Shown: in pieces, positions 44,412 through 53,334 of the stretch
How positions within the stretch are numbered: the first letter of the stretch is position 1
How the letters are laid out: every line of letters starts with the position of its first letter
Assembly (NCBI RefSeq): GCF_017876295.1
Contig: NZ_JAGINT010000002.1
Location: 1,984,001-2,048,000 of the forward strand
Source of the DNA: Kribbella aluminosa
GTDB taxonomy: Bacteria > Actinomycetota > Actinomycetes > Propionibacteriales > Kribbellaceae
DNA: 64,000 nucleotides
Reading direction: 5' to 3'
The notes under the pieces: model-generated
Told to the model about the DNA's origin: nothing
The model's input: only the letters and a program-made list of their open reading frames with translations
The model's database searches: none
Program-made: the position numbers and the translations under genes

Positions 44412-44861
44412 GTGAACTACGACGAGTTCAACACCGAGTACGCGAAGGTGCTGGACAAGATCAAGAGCGGTCGGTCCACCTGGTCGGAGCTGTCCGGGCA
44501 CGTCACCCGGCTGCGCCAGGCGACCGCGGGCATCACCGTGCCGGTGGAGCGCACCCAGGTCGACCACGACCTCACGGCGCTCAGCCAGATGGTGGACATG
44601 TCCCGGCGGACCAACGACAAGGAAGACGTCTGGACGGTCACGTCCGACGCGATCCGCAAGGCCAGCAGCCAGGAGGGTACGGTCGCCGACCGGATCGCCC
44701 GGATCGAGGCCGCCATCAACGACATCTCCGCGTTGGCGAACCGGAACCCGGACGAGCGGGACGCGCTGATGCAGTCCACCAGCACGCTCCGCATCCTGCA
44801 CTCGTCGCTGCAGAGCTCTCTGCGCGCCGAGGCAGCCGAGGCAGCCGCAGCCGCTCGCTGA
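44412..44861 (+). CDS. Hypothetical coiled-coil-like protein
   Basis: A 149-residue soluble, largely helical protein with heptad-like patterns (RIARIEAAINDISALANRN) and an Ala-rich tail; no family recognised. GTG 44412 has CAGGAG 5 bases upstream, and a TAGAGT (44374-44379) could be the -10. It is preceded by a strong terminator, so it is probably monocistronic, and it converges with the phosphosugar mutase gene. Confidence 0.7.
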   Translation: MNYDEFNTEYAKVLDKIKSGRSTWSELSGHVTRLRQATAGITVPVERTQVDHDLTALSQMVDMSRRTNDKEDVWTVTSDAIRKASSQEGTVADRIARIEAAINDISALANRNPDERDALMQSTSTLRILHSSLQSSLRAEAAEAAAAAR

Positions 44862-44891
44862 GCCCCGGAACCACCCGCCAGGTGTTCCGGC

Positions 44892-46517
44892 TCAGATACC
44901 TGCCGCGGCAGCCAGATCTGTTGTGATGGCTGCCAACGCGCCCGCTGCCTCGATCCGTGCCGCGGCCACGTCCGTGGTGACCGGCACGACCACCTCGAGG
45001 TAGCACTTGAGCTTCGGCTCGGTCCCCGACGGCCGCACGACCACGCGTGCGCCGTCGGACAGCGTGTAGCGCAGGCCGTCCGTCGGGGGCAACGACTCGG
45101 ACCCCTGACCGAGGTCGTCGATCCGCTGCACGCTGTACGCACCCAGCGTCGTCGGCGGTGCCGCGCGCAACCGGTCCATTGCCTGCGCGATCAGCGACAG
45201 GTCCTCGACGCGCGCCGACAGCTGGTCGGTCGCGTGCAGGCCGTACTTGACCGCGAGATCGTCCAGCAGGTCCACCAGGGTCCGGCCGGCTGCCTTCGCC
45301 TGGGCCGCGAGCTGGAGCACCCGGACCAGCGTCGACACGCCGTCCTTGTCCTTCACCGCCGCCGGGTCCACGCAGTACCCGAGCGCCTCCTCGTACCCGA
45401 AGACCAGCTCCGGGACCCGGCCGATCCACTTGAAGCCGGTCAGCGTCTCGACGTACCGGACGCCGTACGACGCGGCGATCTTGCCGAGCAGCGACGACGA
45501 AACAATCGAGCAAGCCGCGACGCCGTCCGGGCCCGACGACAGCAGGAACTCGCCGAGCAAGGCGCCGAGCTCGTCGCCGCGCAACATCCGCCAGCCGTTC
45601 ACATCCGGTACGGCGACGGCGCAGCGGTCCGCGTCCGGGTCGTTCGCGACCGCGATGTCCGCGTCGATCGAGCGGGCCAGGTCCAGCGCCGCGTCGATCG
45701 CGCCCGGCTCCTCCGGGTTCGGGAACGAGACAGTCGGAAAGTCCGGGTCCGGGTCGGCCTGCGTCGCGACCACCTGCGGTACGGCGAACCCGGCGCGGGC
45801 GACGGCCGCCTCGACCAGGGTCCGGCCGACGCCGTGCAGCGGGGTGTACGCGACCTTCAGGTCCCGCGGGGCGTCCGCGGGGACGAGCTGGGCGATCCGG
45901 TCCAGGTACGCGTCCAGCAGGTCGTCGCCGGCGGTCTGCCAGTCGTCGCCGCGCGGGACCTCGGCCAGCGGTCCGACGGCGGCGATGGCGGCCGCGATCT
46001 CGGCGTCCGCGGGCGGCACGATCTGCGAGCCGTCACCCAGGTAGACCTTGTAGCCGTTGTCCTGCGGCGGGTTGTGGGACGCGGTCACGACCACGCCGGC
46101 GACCGCGTGCAGGTGCCGGATCCCGAAGGCGACCACGGGCGTCGGGGCCGGGCGGTCCAGCAGTACGGCGTCCAGGCCGGCGCCGCGGATCACCGCCGCG
46201 GTGTCCCGGGCGAACACGTCCGACTTGTGCCGGGCGTCGTACCCGATCAGGACCGGGCCGTCGGTCAGGCCCTTCGCCTTCAGGTACGCCGCGAGACCGG
46301 CGGCGGCGCGGATCACGACCACCCGGTTCATCCGGTTCGGTCCGGCACCGACGGCCCCGCGCAGGCCCGCCGTACCGAACTCCAGGGTGCCGGAGAAGCG
46401 GTCGGCCAGCTCAGCTGTGTTCCCTGCGGCCAAGAGTTGAGTCAGCTCGGCGCGCGTGTCGGGGTCGGGGTCCTCGCGCAGCCAGGCTTCGGCGGCTGCC
46501 TTCAGGTCTTGGTTCAC
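44892..46517 (-). CDS. Phosphoglucomutase/phosphomannomutase-family phosphosugar mutase
   Basis: A 541-residue alpha-D-phosphohexomutase. The phosphoserine loop is VVTASHNPPQDNGYKVY, the metal loop ANDPDADRCAVAV, the sugar-binding loop GYEEALGYCVDP and the phosphate-binding loop VRPSGTEPKLKCYLE; all four are intact. Members of this long subgroup include phosphopentomutases acting on (deoxy)ribose-1-phosphate, which would link DeoA to DeoC; glucose-1-phosphate is equally possible from sequence alone. ATG 46517. The gene downstream is in the opposite orientation. Confidence 0.93.
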   Translation of the reverse strand: MNQDLKAAAEAWLREDPDPDTRAELTQLLAAGNTAELADRFSGTLEFGTAGLRGAVGAGPNRMNRVVVIRAAAGLAAYLKAKGLTDGPVLIGYDARHKSDVFARDTAAVIRGAGLDAVLLDRPAPTPVVAFGIRHLHAVAGVVVTASHNPPQDNGYKVYLGDGSQIVPPADAEIAAAIAAVGPLAEVPRGDDWQTAGDDLLDAYLDRIAQLVPADAPRDLKVAYTPLHGVGRTLVEAAVARAGFAVPQVVATQADPDPDFPTVSFPNPEEPGAIDAALDLARSIDADIAVANDPDADRCAVAVPDVNGWRMLRGDELGALLGEFLLSSGPDGVAACSIVSSSLLGKIAASYGVRYVETLTGFKWIGRVPELVFGYEEALGYCVDPAAVKDKDGVSTLVRVLQLAAQAKAAGRTLVDLLDDLAVKYGLHATDQLSARVEDLSLIAQAMDRLRAAPPTTLGAYSVQRIDDLGQGSESLPPTDGLRYTLSDGARVVVRPSGTEPKLKCYLEVVVPVTTDVAAARIEAAGALAAITTDLAAAAGI

Positions 46518-46526
46518 ATGCGCACT

Positions 46527-46988
46527 CTAATGACCCGACGACTGACACGGCCGGGACCGGATGTCCGCCACGTAGTCGTCGGGTGCGCCGGCCGCCTCGG
46601 CGGCCTCGGCCAGGATGCCCAGGTAGCGGGCCGACGGCAGCCCGCCCTCGTAGGCGTTCAGCACGTACATCCAGGCCAGCTGCTCGCCGTCCAGGGTCTG
46701 CACCCGGACCTGGATCTTGCTGTACACGCCCTGGTCGATGGCCTCCCAGTCGTCGAGGCGCTCGACGTCCTTCGGGTGTACGTCGTACAGCGCGACGAAG
46801 ACCTGGTTGGCGGGGTCGGCCGGGTCCTCGACCACGGTCGCCATCGCGCCCTCCCAGCCGAGCTCCTCGCCGCCGAAGGTGAGCCGCCAGCCGGCGATCC
46901 AGCCGGTCCCGCGCAGGGGCGAGTACGGGCACCGCTCGGACATCAGGTTCGGGTCCAGATTCGACGCAAACGCGGCGTACAGGGTCAC
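46527..46988 (-). CDS. Gamma-glutamylcyclotransferase-like protein
   Basis: A 153-residue protein of the GGCT fold. It starts VTLYAAFASNLDPNLMSERCP, matching the YxSNL-type glycine-poor loop of the family, and includes LTFGGEELGWEGAMATVVED and VALYDVHPKDVERLDDWEA with the conserved acidic positions. The GTG 46988 lies a few bases after a -10-like TATCCT, so the message may be leaderless; the longer upstream frame is antisense to the flavoprotein gene. It is divergent from the LpdA-like gene and only 9 bases upstream of the mutase start, so co-transcription with the mutase is likely. Confidence 0.82.
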   Translation of the reverse strand: MTLYAAFASNLDPNLMSERCPYSPLRGTGWIAGWRLTFGGEELGWEGAMATVVEDPADPANQVFVALYDVHPKDVERLDDWEAIDQGVYSKIQVRVQTLDGEQLAWMYVLNAYEGGLPSARYLGILAEAAEAAGAPDDYVADIRSRPCQSSGH

Positions 46989-47019
46989 GGAAAAAGAGGA
47001 TACGGAACAATGGCCTCTC

Positions 47020-48408
47020 GTGGCGCGAGTTGTGATCATCGGAGGCGGTCCAGGCGGGTACGAAGCGGCGAGTGCGGCCGCCCAGTTAGGGGCGGAGGTG
47101 ACGGTCGTCGATTCCGACGGGATCGGCGGTTCCGCTGTGCTCACGGACTGCGTACCGAGCAAAACCCTGATCGCCACCGCGGAGGTGATGACCGAGGTGG
47201 AGGAGGCCGGCGAGCTCGGGGTCCGGCTGGACGACGGCGACGGTGACACCGTGGATCCGGCGAACTCCGTGCGTGTCGATCTCTCCGTCGTCAACAAACG
47301 GGTGAAGGCGCTGGCCGCCGCCCAGAGCGAGGGCATCTCGCGGCGGCTGGAACGGGACAAGGTGCGGCTGATCAAGGGCCGCGGCCGGATGGACGGCCCG
47401 GAGACGGTGGTCGTCGGGGACGAACGGCTCGCCGCCGACGTGGTGCTGATCGCCACCGGGGCACGGCCTCGCATCCTCAAGGGTTCGGAGCCGGACGGCG
47501 AGCGGATCCTCACCTGGGAGCAGGTCTACGAGCTCGAGGAGCTGCCGGAGCGGCTGATCGTGGTCGGGTCCGGTGTCACCGGGGCGGAGTTCGCCAGCGC
47601 GTACGACGCGCTCGGGAGCGACGTCGTACTGGTGTCGTCCCGGGACCGGGTGCTGCCGGGAGAGGACGCCGACGCGGCCGCCGTACTGGAGGACGTGTTC
47701 AAGCGGCGCGGGCTGACCGTGCTGAGCAAGTCCCGGGCCGAATCCGTGCAGCGCCGCGGCGACGGAGTCGTGGTGACGCTGACCGACGGCCGCACGGTCG
47801 AGGGCTCGCACGCGCTGCTCGCGGTCGGGTCGCTGCCGAACACCGACGACCTGAATCTGGCCGAGTCGGGCGTGTCGCTCACCGACGGCGGGTTCGTGCA
47901 GGTCGACCGGGTGTCCCGGACGACGGCCCGCGGGGTCTACGCGGCCGGCGACTGCACCGGCGTACTGATGCTCGCCTCGGTGGCCGCGATGCAGGGCCGG
48001 ATCGCGATGGCGCACGCCCTCGGCGACGCCGTCACACCGTTGGACCAGTCAACGGTGTCCGCCAACGTCTTCACCGCCCCCGAGATCGCCACCGTCGGCC
48101 TCACCCAGGCGGTCGTGGACGCCGGCGGCAGCACCGGGCTGGTCGTCAAGGTCCCGCTCTCCGACAACGCCCGCGCCAAGATGCAGGGCGTCCGCGACGG
48201 CTTCGTGAAACTCTTCTGCCTCCCGAACACCGGCATCGTCGTCGGCGGCGTGGTGGTGGCCCCCCGGGCCAGCGAACTCATCCACCCCATCTCGCTGGCC
48301 GTAGGCGCCCGCCTCACCGTCGACCAGGTAGCCCAGTCCTTCACCGTCTACCCGTCGATCTCCGGCTCGATCGCGGAAGCAGCCCGCCGCCTCCACCTGC
48401 GCAACTGA
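47020..48408 (+). CDS. lpdA: NAD(P)H-quinone dehydrogenase, LpdA-type flavoprotein
   Basis: A 462-residue flavoprotein of the disulfide-reductase family. The FAD motif IIGGGPGGYEAA is at 6-17, and a second dinucleotide motif IVVGSGVTGAEF lies near 180. The N-terminal redox motif keeps only one Cys (GGSAVLTDCVPSK: Ala39 instead of Cys, Cys44 present), and the C-terminal His-Glu pair is missing (VYPSISGS). It is therefore not a lipoamide dehydrogenase. It closely resembles mycobacterial LpdA (Rv3303c), an NAD(P)H-dependent quinone reductase. GTG 47020 begins the homologous sequence. Confidence 0.88.
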   Translation: MARVVIIGGGPGGYEAASAAAQLGAEVTVVDSDGIGGSAVLTDCVPSKTLIATAEVMTEVEEAGELGVRLDDGDGDTVDPANSVRVDLSVVNKRVKALAAAQSEGISRRLERDKVRLIKGRGRMDGPETVVVGDERLAADVVLIATGARPRILKGSEPDGERILTWEQVYELEELPERLIVVGSGVTGAEFASAYDALGSDVVLVSSRDRVLPGEDADAAAVLEDVFKRRGLTVLSKSRAESVQRRGDGVVVTLTDGRTVEGSHALLAVGSLPNTDDLNLAESGVSLTDGGFVQVDRVSRTTARGVYAAGDCTGVLMLASVAAMQGRIAMAHALGDAVTPLDQSTVSANVFTAPEIATVGLTQAVVDAGGSTGLVVKVPLSDNARAKMQGVRDGFVKLFCLPNTGIVVGGVVVAPRASELIHPISLAVGARLTVDQVAQSFTVYPSISGSIAEAARRLHLRN

Positions 48409-48436
48409 CCTACTCGCCGCACGCCAGGTCGCCGGA

Positions 48437-48454
48437 AAAGTTGTCGGCAACTTT
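48437..48454. terminator. Short palindromic stem after lpdA
   Basis: AAAGTTG and CAACTTT are perfect 7-bp arms around TCGG, 28 bases after the lpdA stop. It may end the lpdA transcript or be a regulator site for the gene at 48669. Confidence 0.35.
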
Positions 48455-48519
48455 GGTGGTTGGGCTCGCATCGAGCAGGTTGTGGAGAGCCTGAGACAAG
48501 CCCCCGCGGTCGCGGCGTC

Positions 48520-48552
48520 GGCTGGACGAGCTGGACGAGCTGGACGAGCTGG
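48520..48552 (+). repeat. Short 9-bp tandem repeat
   Basis: About three and a half copies of GCTGGACGA in the leader region of the secreted-protein gene. No protein is convincingly encoded here; the repeat could vary by slippage. Confidence 0.6.
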
Positions 48553-48668
48553 AACAGCGTTTGCCAGTACCCGGGTTGGGCTCTACACGATCCACATCCC
48601 GGCGGACACCCGGTGACTTCCCGCTGGGGGCTCGATGACGCCCTTAACAGAAACGGTGAATGATTCCT

Positions 48669-49601
48669 ATGAAACTCCAGCGCGCATCCGCGGCAGCGGC
48701 TTCGGCGCTCCTGCTCGGCGGCGTTGCCGTCGCGTCCGCGGCGACCGCCGGTCCGGCGGCCGCGGCCCCGACGGCAACCACCGGCCCGACCGCCGCCTGC
48801 AGCGTGACCGCGGGTTCGATCACGAGCGCCGGTGATTTCGCGGGTACGACGGCGACGGCGACCGTGCCGCCGACCGGCGAGCACGGCAAGGGTCCGCACC
48901 TGTTCACGCCGGGCATCGCGAAGGCGAGTTCGACCTGGACCACGTCCCTCGACGTACCGGCCGGCTCGACGACGTCCGGTCTGGTCGTCCTGAACGACAC
49001 GCTGTACTCGGCGTACTACTCCGACACCTCCGGCGTGCCGCCGACCGGGCTGAAGAAGATCGGCTCGGGCTGGAAGTACTTCTCGATGGTCGAGGCGTCC
49101 TTCTGGCAGAAGGCGCCCGGTTCGACGGTGACGGCGAGTGCGCTGTACGGCTTCGACGGCGGCCCGGGGTTCCTGCACCGCTGGGTCGCGGACGCCAAGG
49201 GTGCCCGGCACGGTGAGGTCGCGACCGGGTTCTCCGCGGTGAAGACGATGGCGCTGATCAGCGAGACGCAGACCTACGACACCTTCCTGGCCAACACCCG
49301 CGGCGGCGCGCTGTACACGATCCGGATCCCGCGGACCTCGCCGATGAAGCCGATCGTGAAGAAGGTGCGGACCTCCACCTGGCAGACGTTCGAGTCGCTG
49401 GTCGCGGAGAAGTGCGGCGCGCAGGGCACGCTGCTGACCGCGATCGACAAGGACACCGGCACGGCCTACCTGTACGCCGTTGGCCACGCCAACGGTACCG
49501 CGACCGTGATCAAGGGCCTCGGCAAGGTCCCCGGGACGTTCAAGGACCCGGTCTACTTCCTCGGCACCGCCGAGGGACAGGCCCCGCTGTTCGGCGAGTG
49601 A
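48669..49601 (+). CDS. Secreted protein of unknown function
   Basis: A 310-residue exported protein. The signal peptide MKLQRASAAAASALLLGGVA is followed by an Ala/Thr-rich stretch to about residue 45. The mature part has beta-propeller-like repeats (SGWKYFSMVEASFW, GFLHRWVADAKG, GGALYTIRIPRT, TAYLYAVGHANG) resembling a tachylectin-type or YCF48-like domain, but no family is assigned with confidence. ATG 48669 has GGTGA 9 bases upstream; ATG 48660 is alternative. Confidence 0.65.
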   Translation: MKLQRASAAAASALLLGGVAVASAATAGPAAAAPTATTGPTAACSVTAGSITSAGDFAGTTATATVPPTGEHGKGPHLFTPGIAKASSTWTTSLDVPAGSTTSGLVVLNDTLYSAYYSDTSGVPPTGLKKIGSGWKYFSMVEASFWQKAPGSTVTASALYGFDGGPGFLHRWVADAKGARHGEVATGFSAVKTMALISETQTYDTFLANTRGGALYTIRIPRTSPMKPIVKKVRTSTWQTFESLVAEKCGAQGTLLTAIDKDTGTAYLYAVGHANGTATVIKGLGKVPGTFKDPVYFLGTAEGQAPLFGE

Positions 49602-49611
49602 ACCCATGACA

Positions 49612-49646
49612 AGGCCCCGATGACCAGCAGCTGGTCACCGGGGCCT
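49612..49646. terminator. Bidirectional terminator
   Basis: AGGCCCCG-A-TGACCAG (49612-49627) pairs with CTGGTCA-C-CGGGGCCT (49631-49646), a 15-bp stem with one mismatch and a three-base loop. It sits 10 bases after the secreted-protein gene and 8 bases before the end of the convergent gene. Confidence 0.7.
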
Positions 49647-49654
49647 CGTCGTCG

Positions 49655-50500
49655 CTAGAAGTCGCCGCCGAAGTCTCCGCCGCCGAAGTCGCCGAAGTCG
49701 AAACCGCCGCCGTCCCCGCCGTCTCCGCCGCCTCCGTCACCGAAGTCGCCGCCGTCCCCGCCGTTGTCCCCGGAGTCGCCGTCGGACATTCCGTCCTGGT
49801 AGCCGTCCGCGTAGTCGCCGTACCCGCCGCCCGCGAACATGCCGCCGAGCGCAGTACCGATGAACATGCCGGTCAGCACGCCGCCGACGCCGCCGAACAG
49901 ACCCTGCGCGTACGGCGAGTACGCCGGGCCGGCCTCCCAGTACGGCACCCGCTGCGGGCCGACCATGACCTTGCGGACGTCCGGCTCGGCGCCGACGCGG
50001 ACCCGCTCGGCGTCGGCCGCACAGGCCGGCACCTCGCGCGGCGCGCCGCCCGGCGGCGACCACATCACGTCGACCACCGACGGGCCGTGCTGCGGGTTGA
50101 AGAAGCAGGCCGGGCGGCGCTGCGGCAGCGGCTCGCCGTTCACCCGGGCCTTCACACACGCGGCGGCGTACCGGCCGTCCTCGAGGATCTCGATCACGTG
50201 TTTGATCTGGTCGGCCTGGGTCACCTGCCCGACCGCCTGCTTGGCGGACTCGTAGGAGTCCAGTGCGCGCTGGTAGTCCTGCCGCGCGCCGTCACCGAGG
50301 TCCTTGCCGACCATGTCCAGGTCGAGCGCCTGCAGCTCCTCGCCGAAGCGGGTGATGTCCTCGTCGGCGGTCCGCTTGACCGCGTCGAGCTCGGCTGCGG
50401 TGATCTCGTGCTGCTTCTTGTTCCGCAGCTGGGTCCGGCGATAGGAGTTGTACGCCAGCACCGCGATCACCACGACCGCGATGATCAGGATGAATTCCAT
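49655..50500 (-). CDS. Membrane-anchored protein with Gly/Asp-rich tail
   Basis: A 281-residue protein: an N-terminal membrane helix (about 3-18), a helical coiled region (about 30-110) and a middle domain with RRPACFFNPQHGPSVVDVMWSPPGG and two Cys. A hydrophobic Gly-rich segment (GVGGVLTGMFIGTALGGMFAGG) follows, then a strongly acidic Gly/Asp repeat tail (about 225-281; units such as GGDGGDFGDGG). The middle domain resembles Cys-containing modules of actinobacterial membrane proteins, but function is unknown. The tail could bind calcium or be cell-wall spanning. Confidence 0.7.
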   Translation of the reverse strand: MEFILIIAVVVIAVLAYNSYRRTQLRNKKQHEITAAELDAVKRTADEDITRFGEELQALDLDMVGKDLGDGARQDYQRALDSYESAKQAVGQVTQADQIKHVIEILEDGRYAAACVKARVNGEPLPQRRPACFFNPQHGPSVVDVMWSPPGGAPREVPACAADAERVRVGAEPDVRKVMVGPQRVPYWEAGPAYSPYAQGLFGGVGGVLTGMFIGTALGGMFAGGGYGDYADGYQDGMSDGDSGDNGGDGGDFGDGGGGDGGDGGGFDFGDFGGGDFGGDF

Positions 50501-50661
50501 GACGGGCCTCTCTCGGGGGTCCTTTCCGCCAACCCTATCGAATGCCTCAAGTCGGCGGTCGCCACGCAGGGTGATGCAATCCCAGGAAAGCGGTCACCGG
50601 CGACGCATAATCGAGGAGCGCGCCGCCCAGCGTCTGTCCTACCCCCGCCGGAAGGCTGTCC

Positions 50662-52032
50662 ATGGGCAAGACCGCGCGACTTCTCCCGCTCGTGCTGACC
50701 GCGACCGCACTCGTCCCGCTGCACCCCGCCGACAACCCCTCCTACCAGGAGATTCCCCTCGACGGACCGTCCGTCCAGGCCCGGACCGCGCCGTACGGAA
50801 TGGTCGGCGTCACCTGGCCGGAAAGTGTGCGGAACGTGACCGCCAAGGTCCGGGTGGAGCAGAACGGGAAATGGACCGATTGGCAATCGTTATCGGTCGA
50901 GGACGATCACGGCCCAGATGCATCGGACACCGAAGGAATTCAGCGGGCCGGGACCGAACCCTTATGGGTCGGAAATGCGACCGGTGTCCAGGCCAGCGCG
51001 ACCAGTGACGCCGGTACGCCGGTTTCCGGCGCCAAGGTGGTGCTCATCCAGCCGGGTGTCCTCGCCTCGGACGCCGACGTGCCCGACGGGGTCAGTGCGA
51101 CGTCCAGCGCGTCGCCGTACCCGATGCCGTTGATGGTCAGCCGACGGCGGTGGGGCGCCGACGAGGGGCTGCGGACGTACAACGGGGCGTCCTGCGCGCG
51201 GCCGAAGTACACGACGACAGTGCTGGCCGCGTTCGTGCATCACACCGCGGACCGCAACGACTACACCCGGACGCAGGTCGCGGCGATGGTGCGGGCGATG
51301 TACGCGTACCACGTGAAGAGCCGCGGCTGGTGCGACCTCGGGTACAACTTCCTCGTCGACCGGTTCGGCCGGATCTTCGAGGGTCGCGCGGGCGGCGCAC
51401 AGCTGCCGGTGCTCGGCGCGCACACCGCGTCGTACAACGCGAACTCGTTCGGCGTCGCGGTGATCGGGAACTTCGACCAGGTCGCGCCGCCGGCGGCGAT
51501 GCTCGAGTCGACGGCCCGGGTGATCGCGTGGAAGCTGGACGCCAACTACCGGTCGCCGTCGGCAACGATCAAGCTCGACGGAAAGTTTCTGCACACGGTT
51601 TCCGGACATCGCGACACGAAGGCCACGGACTGTCCGGGAACCCAGCTGTACAAGAAACTCGGCTGGCTGCGGCAGCGGGTGAACACGTTGATGGGCGGCA
51701 CGTTCTCCACCCCGATCTACCGGTACGCACGGAAACTCGGTTTCCGGAACCTCGGCCAGCCGTTCTGGGGCGAGCACCCGACGCGGACCGGGAGGGCGAC
51801 GTACTTCGCTACCCGGGACGTCTTCTACTCCGTTGCCACCGGCCCACATTCCACCGCCGGCGCTTTCCGGACCCGGTTCCGGCAGCTCGGCGCGGGAAGC
51901 GCGCGGCTCGGGTTGCCGATCACCGACGCGTACCAGGTGCACGGCGGGGTCCGGCAGAAGTTCCAGCGCGGCTGGCTGGTCTGGGACCGCCGCGCCCGGC
52001 AGGTCCACGTCGTCTACGGGAGAGCAGAATGA
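50662..52032 (+). CDS. Secreted PGRP/amidase_2 peptidoglycan amidase with C-terminal LGFP repeats
   Basis: A 456-residue exported protein with a signal sequence in the first ~22 residues. A peptidoglycan-recognition/amidase_2 domain covers about 155-340. Likely zinc ligands are His193 or 194 (AAFVHHTADRND), His316 (VSGHRD) and Cys324 (TDCPG), supporting N-acetylmuramoyl-L-alanine amidase activity. The C-terminal ~90 residues contain LGFP-type repeats (FRQLGAGSARLGLPITDAYQ) that bind cell wall. Its stop overlaps the SpoIID gene by 4 bases. Confidence 0.88.
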   Translation: MGKTARLLPLVLTATALVPLHPADNPSYQEIPLDGPSVQARTAPYGMVGVTWPESVRNVTAKVRVEQNGKWTDWQSLSVEDDHGPDASDTEGIQRAGTEPLWVGNATGVQASATSDAGTPVSGAKVVLIQPGVLASDADVPDGVSATSSASPYPMPLMVSRRRWGADEGLRTYNGASCARPKYTTTVLAAFVHHTADRNDYTRTQVAAMVRAMYAYHVKSRGWCDLGYNFLVDRFGRIFEGRAGGAQLPVLGAHTASYNANSFGVAVIGNFDQVAPPAAMLESTARVIAWKLDANYRSPSATIKLDGKFLHTVSGHRDTKATDCPGTQLYKKLGWLRQRVNTLMGGTFSTPIYRYARKLGFRNLGQPFWGEHPTRTGRATYFATRDVFYSVATGPHSTAGAFRTRFRQLGAGSARLGLPITDAYQVHGGVRQKFQRGWLVWDRRARQVHVVYGRAE

Positions 52033-53219
52033 GAAAACGTGTGATCGCGGCGGTCGTGCTGTCGTCGACGGTGGTCAGTACGACCGCACACGCCCGCGAG
52101 ATCACGCCGGCCGTGCCTGCCGTGACTGGGCCGGACACCGCGATCAACGGCCGCGGGTTCGGGCACGGTCGCGGGCTGTCCCAGTACGGCGCCCAGGGGG
52201 CCGCGCTCGCGGGGAAGTCGGTGAAGCAGATCCTCGACTTCTACTACCCGGGTACGACCTCCGGGAGGGCGACCGGCAACATCCGGGTGCGGATCAGCGC
52301 CGACACCACCGACGGCGTCCGGGTCGGCGCGGCGAACGGGCTCGCGGTCCGCTCGTTCGCCACCGGGAAGGTCTACCCGTTGCCCAAGGCATCGACGATC
52401 AACCAGTGGTCGATCGACCCGAACGGCGAGCACGGCACCAAGCTCAGCTCGTACAACGCGACGACCAGGACCTGGACGCTGTACAAGACGTTCACGGGGA
52501 TGGCACAGTTCGAGGGCGCGTCCGTGATCGGGCTGGTGCTGCCGAGCGGCGACGTACGGCGGTACCGCGGTGCGCTGCGGGCGATCGACGTCTCCGGTTC
52601 GCATCTCGACACCGTGAACGTGCTGCCGCTCGAGTACTACCTGCGCGGCGTCGTACCGCGGGAAGCCGTGACGAGCTGGCGGGCGGCGGCGCTCCAGGCC
52701 CAGGCCGTTGCCGCGCGCACCTATTCGGTCTTCCACCGGGACCGCGCAGGCGCGAAGGCGTACGACCTGTGCGACACCACGTCGTGCCAGGTGTACGGCG
52801 GGTACGACGCCGAGGAGACGTCGACGAACACCGCGATCGCGGCGACCGCCGGGCAGATCCGGCTCTACCAGGGCAGGCCGATCTTCGCGGAGTTCTCCTC
52901 GTCGAACGGCGGGGCGACGGCGGCCGGTGACGCGCCGTACCAGCTGACCAAGGTGGACGGCTGGGACGCGTACCCGCGGAACGGGAACCCGAACGTCACC
53001 TGGAAGGTGACCCGGACGGCCGCCGAGATGCAGGCGGTGTTCGACGTCGGGTCGATCCGGTACGTCCGGGTGCTGAAGCGGACCGGGGTCGGCCCGGGCG
53101 GCGGGCGGGCGCTCACCGTACAGGCCGTCGGGTCCCGCGGGTCGCGGGTGCTGACCGCGGACCAGGTCCGGATCCGGCTGCACCTCCGCTCGGGCTGGAT
53201 CAGCTTCGCGGCCCGCTGA
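52029..53219 (+). CDS. Secreted SpoIID/LytB-domain protein
   Basis: A 396-residue exported protein with a signal peptide (about 1-22, ending THA-RE). The SpoIID-type entry motif FGHGRGLSQYGAQG is at the start, followed by the core LPLEYYLRGVVPREAVTSWR and ALQAQAVAARTYSV, the hallmark of SpoIID lytic transglycosylases; the conserved Glu in VPREAV is present. In non-sporulating actinobacteria these proteins are thought to remodel wall glycan. ATG 52029 overlaps the amidase stop (ATGA), so amidase and SpoIID protein are made together. Confidence 0.88.
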   Translation: MRKRVIAAVVLSSTVVSTTAHAREITPAVPAVTGPDTAINGRGFGHGRGLSQYGAQGAALAGKSVKQILDFYYPGTTSGRATGNIRVRISADTTDGVRVGAANGLAVRSFATGKVYPLPKASTINQWSIDPNGEHGTKLSSYNATTRTWTLYKTFTGMAQFEGASVIGLVLPSGDVRRYRGALRAIDVSGSHLDTVNVLPLEYYLRGVVPREAVTSWRAAALQAQAVAARTYSVFHRDRAGAKAYDLCDTTSCQVYGGYDAEETSTNTAIAATAGQIRLYQGRPIFAEFSSSNGGATAAGDAPYQLTKVDGWDAYPRNGNPNVTWKVTRTAAEMQAVFDVGSIRYVRVLKRTGVGPGGGRALTVQAVGSRGSRVLTADQVRIRLHLRSGWISFAAR

Positions 53220-53264
53220 CCTGATATGCCAACTGCGGTCGCCGAAGAGCCGGTGGCTGAACCA

Positions 53265-53293
53265 TTGACGTGCCCGCTCTGCGCCGGTTAGAA
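53265..53293 (+). promoter_or_regulatory. Promoter of the GH76 gene
   Basis: TTGACG (53265-53270) and TTAGAA (53288-53293) are separated by 17 bp, 41 bp before the start codon. Good vegetative-type promoter by eye. Confidence 0.55.
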
Positions 53294-53334
53294 CGTGACA
53301 TCGCTGTCAACCACCGCCCAGGAGGAGCAGGTCG

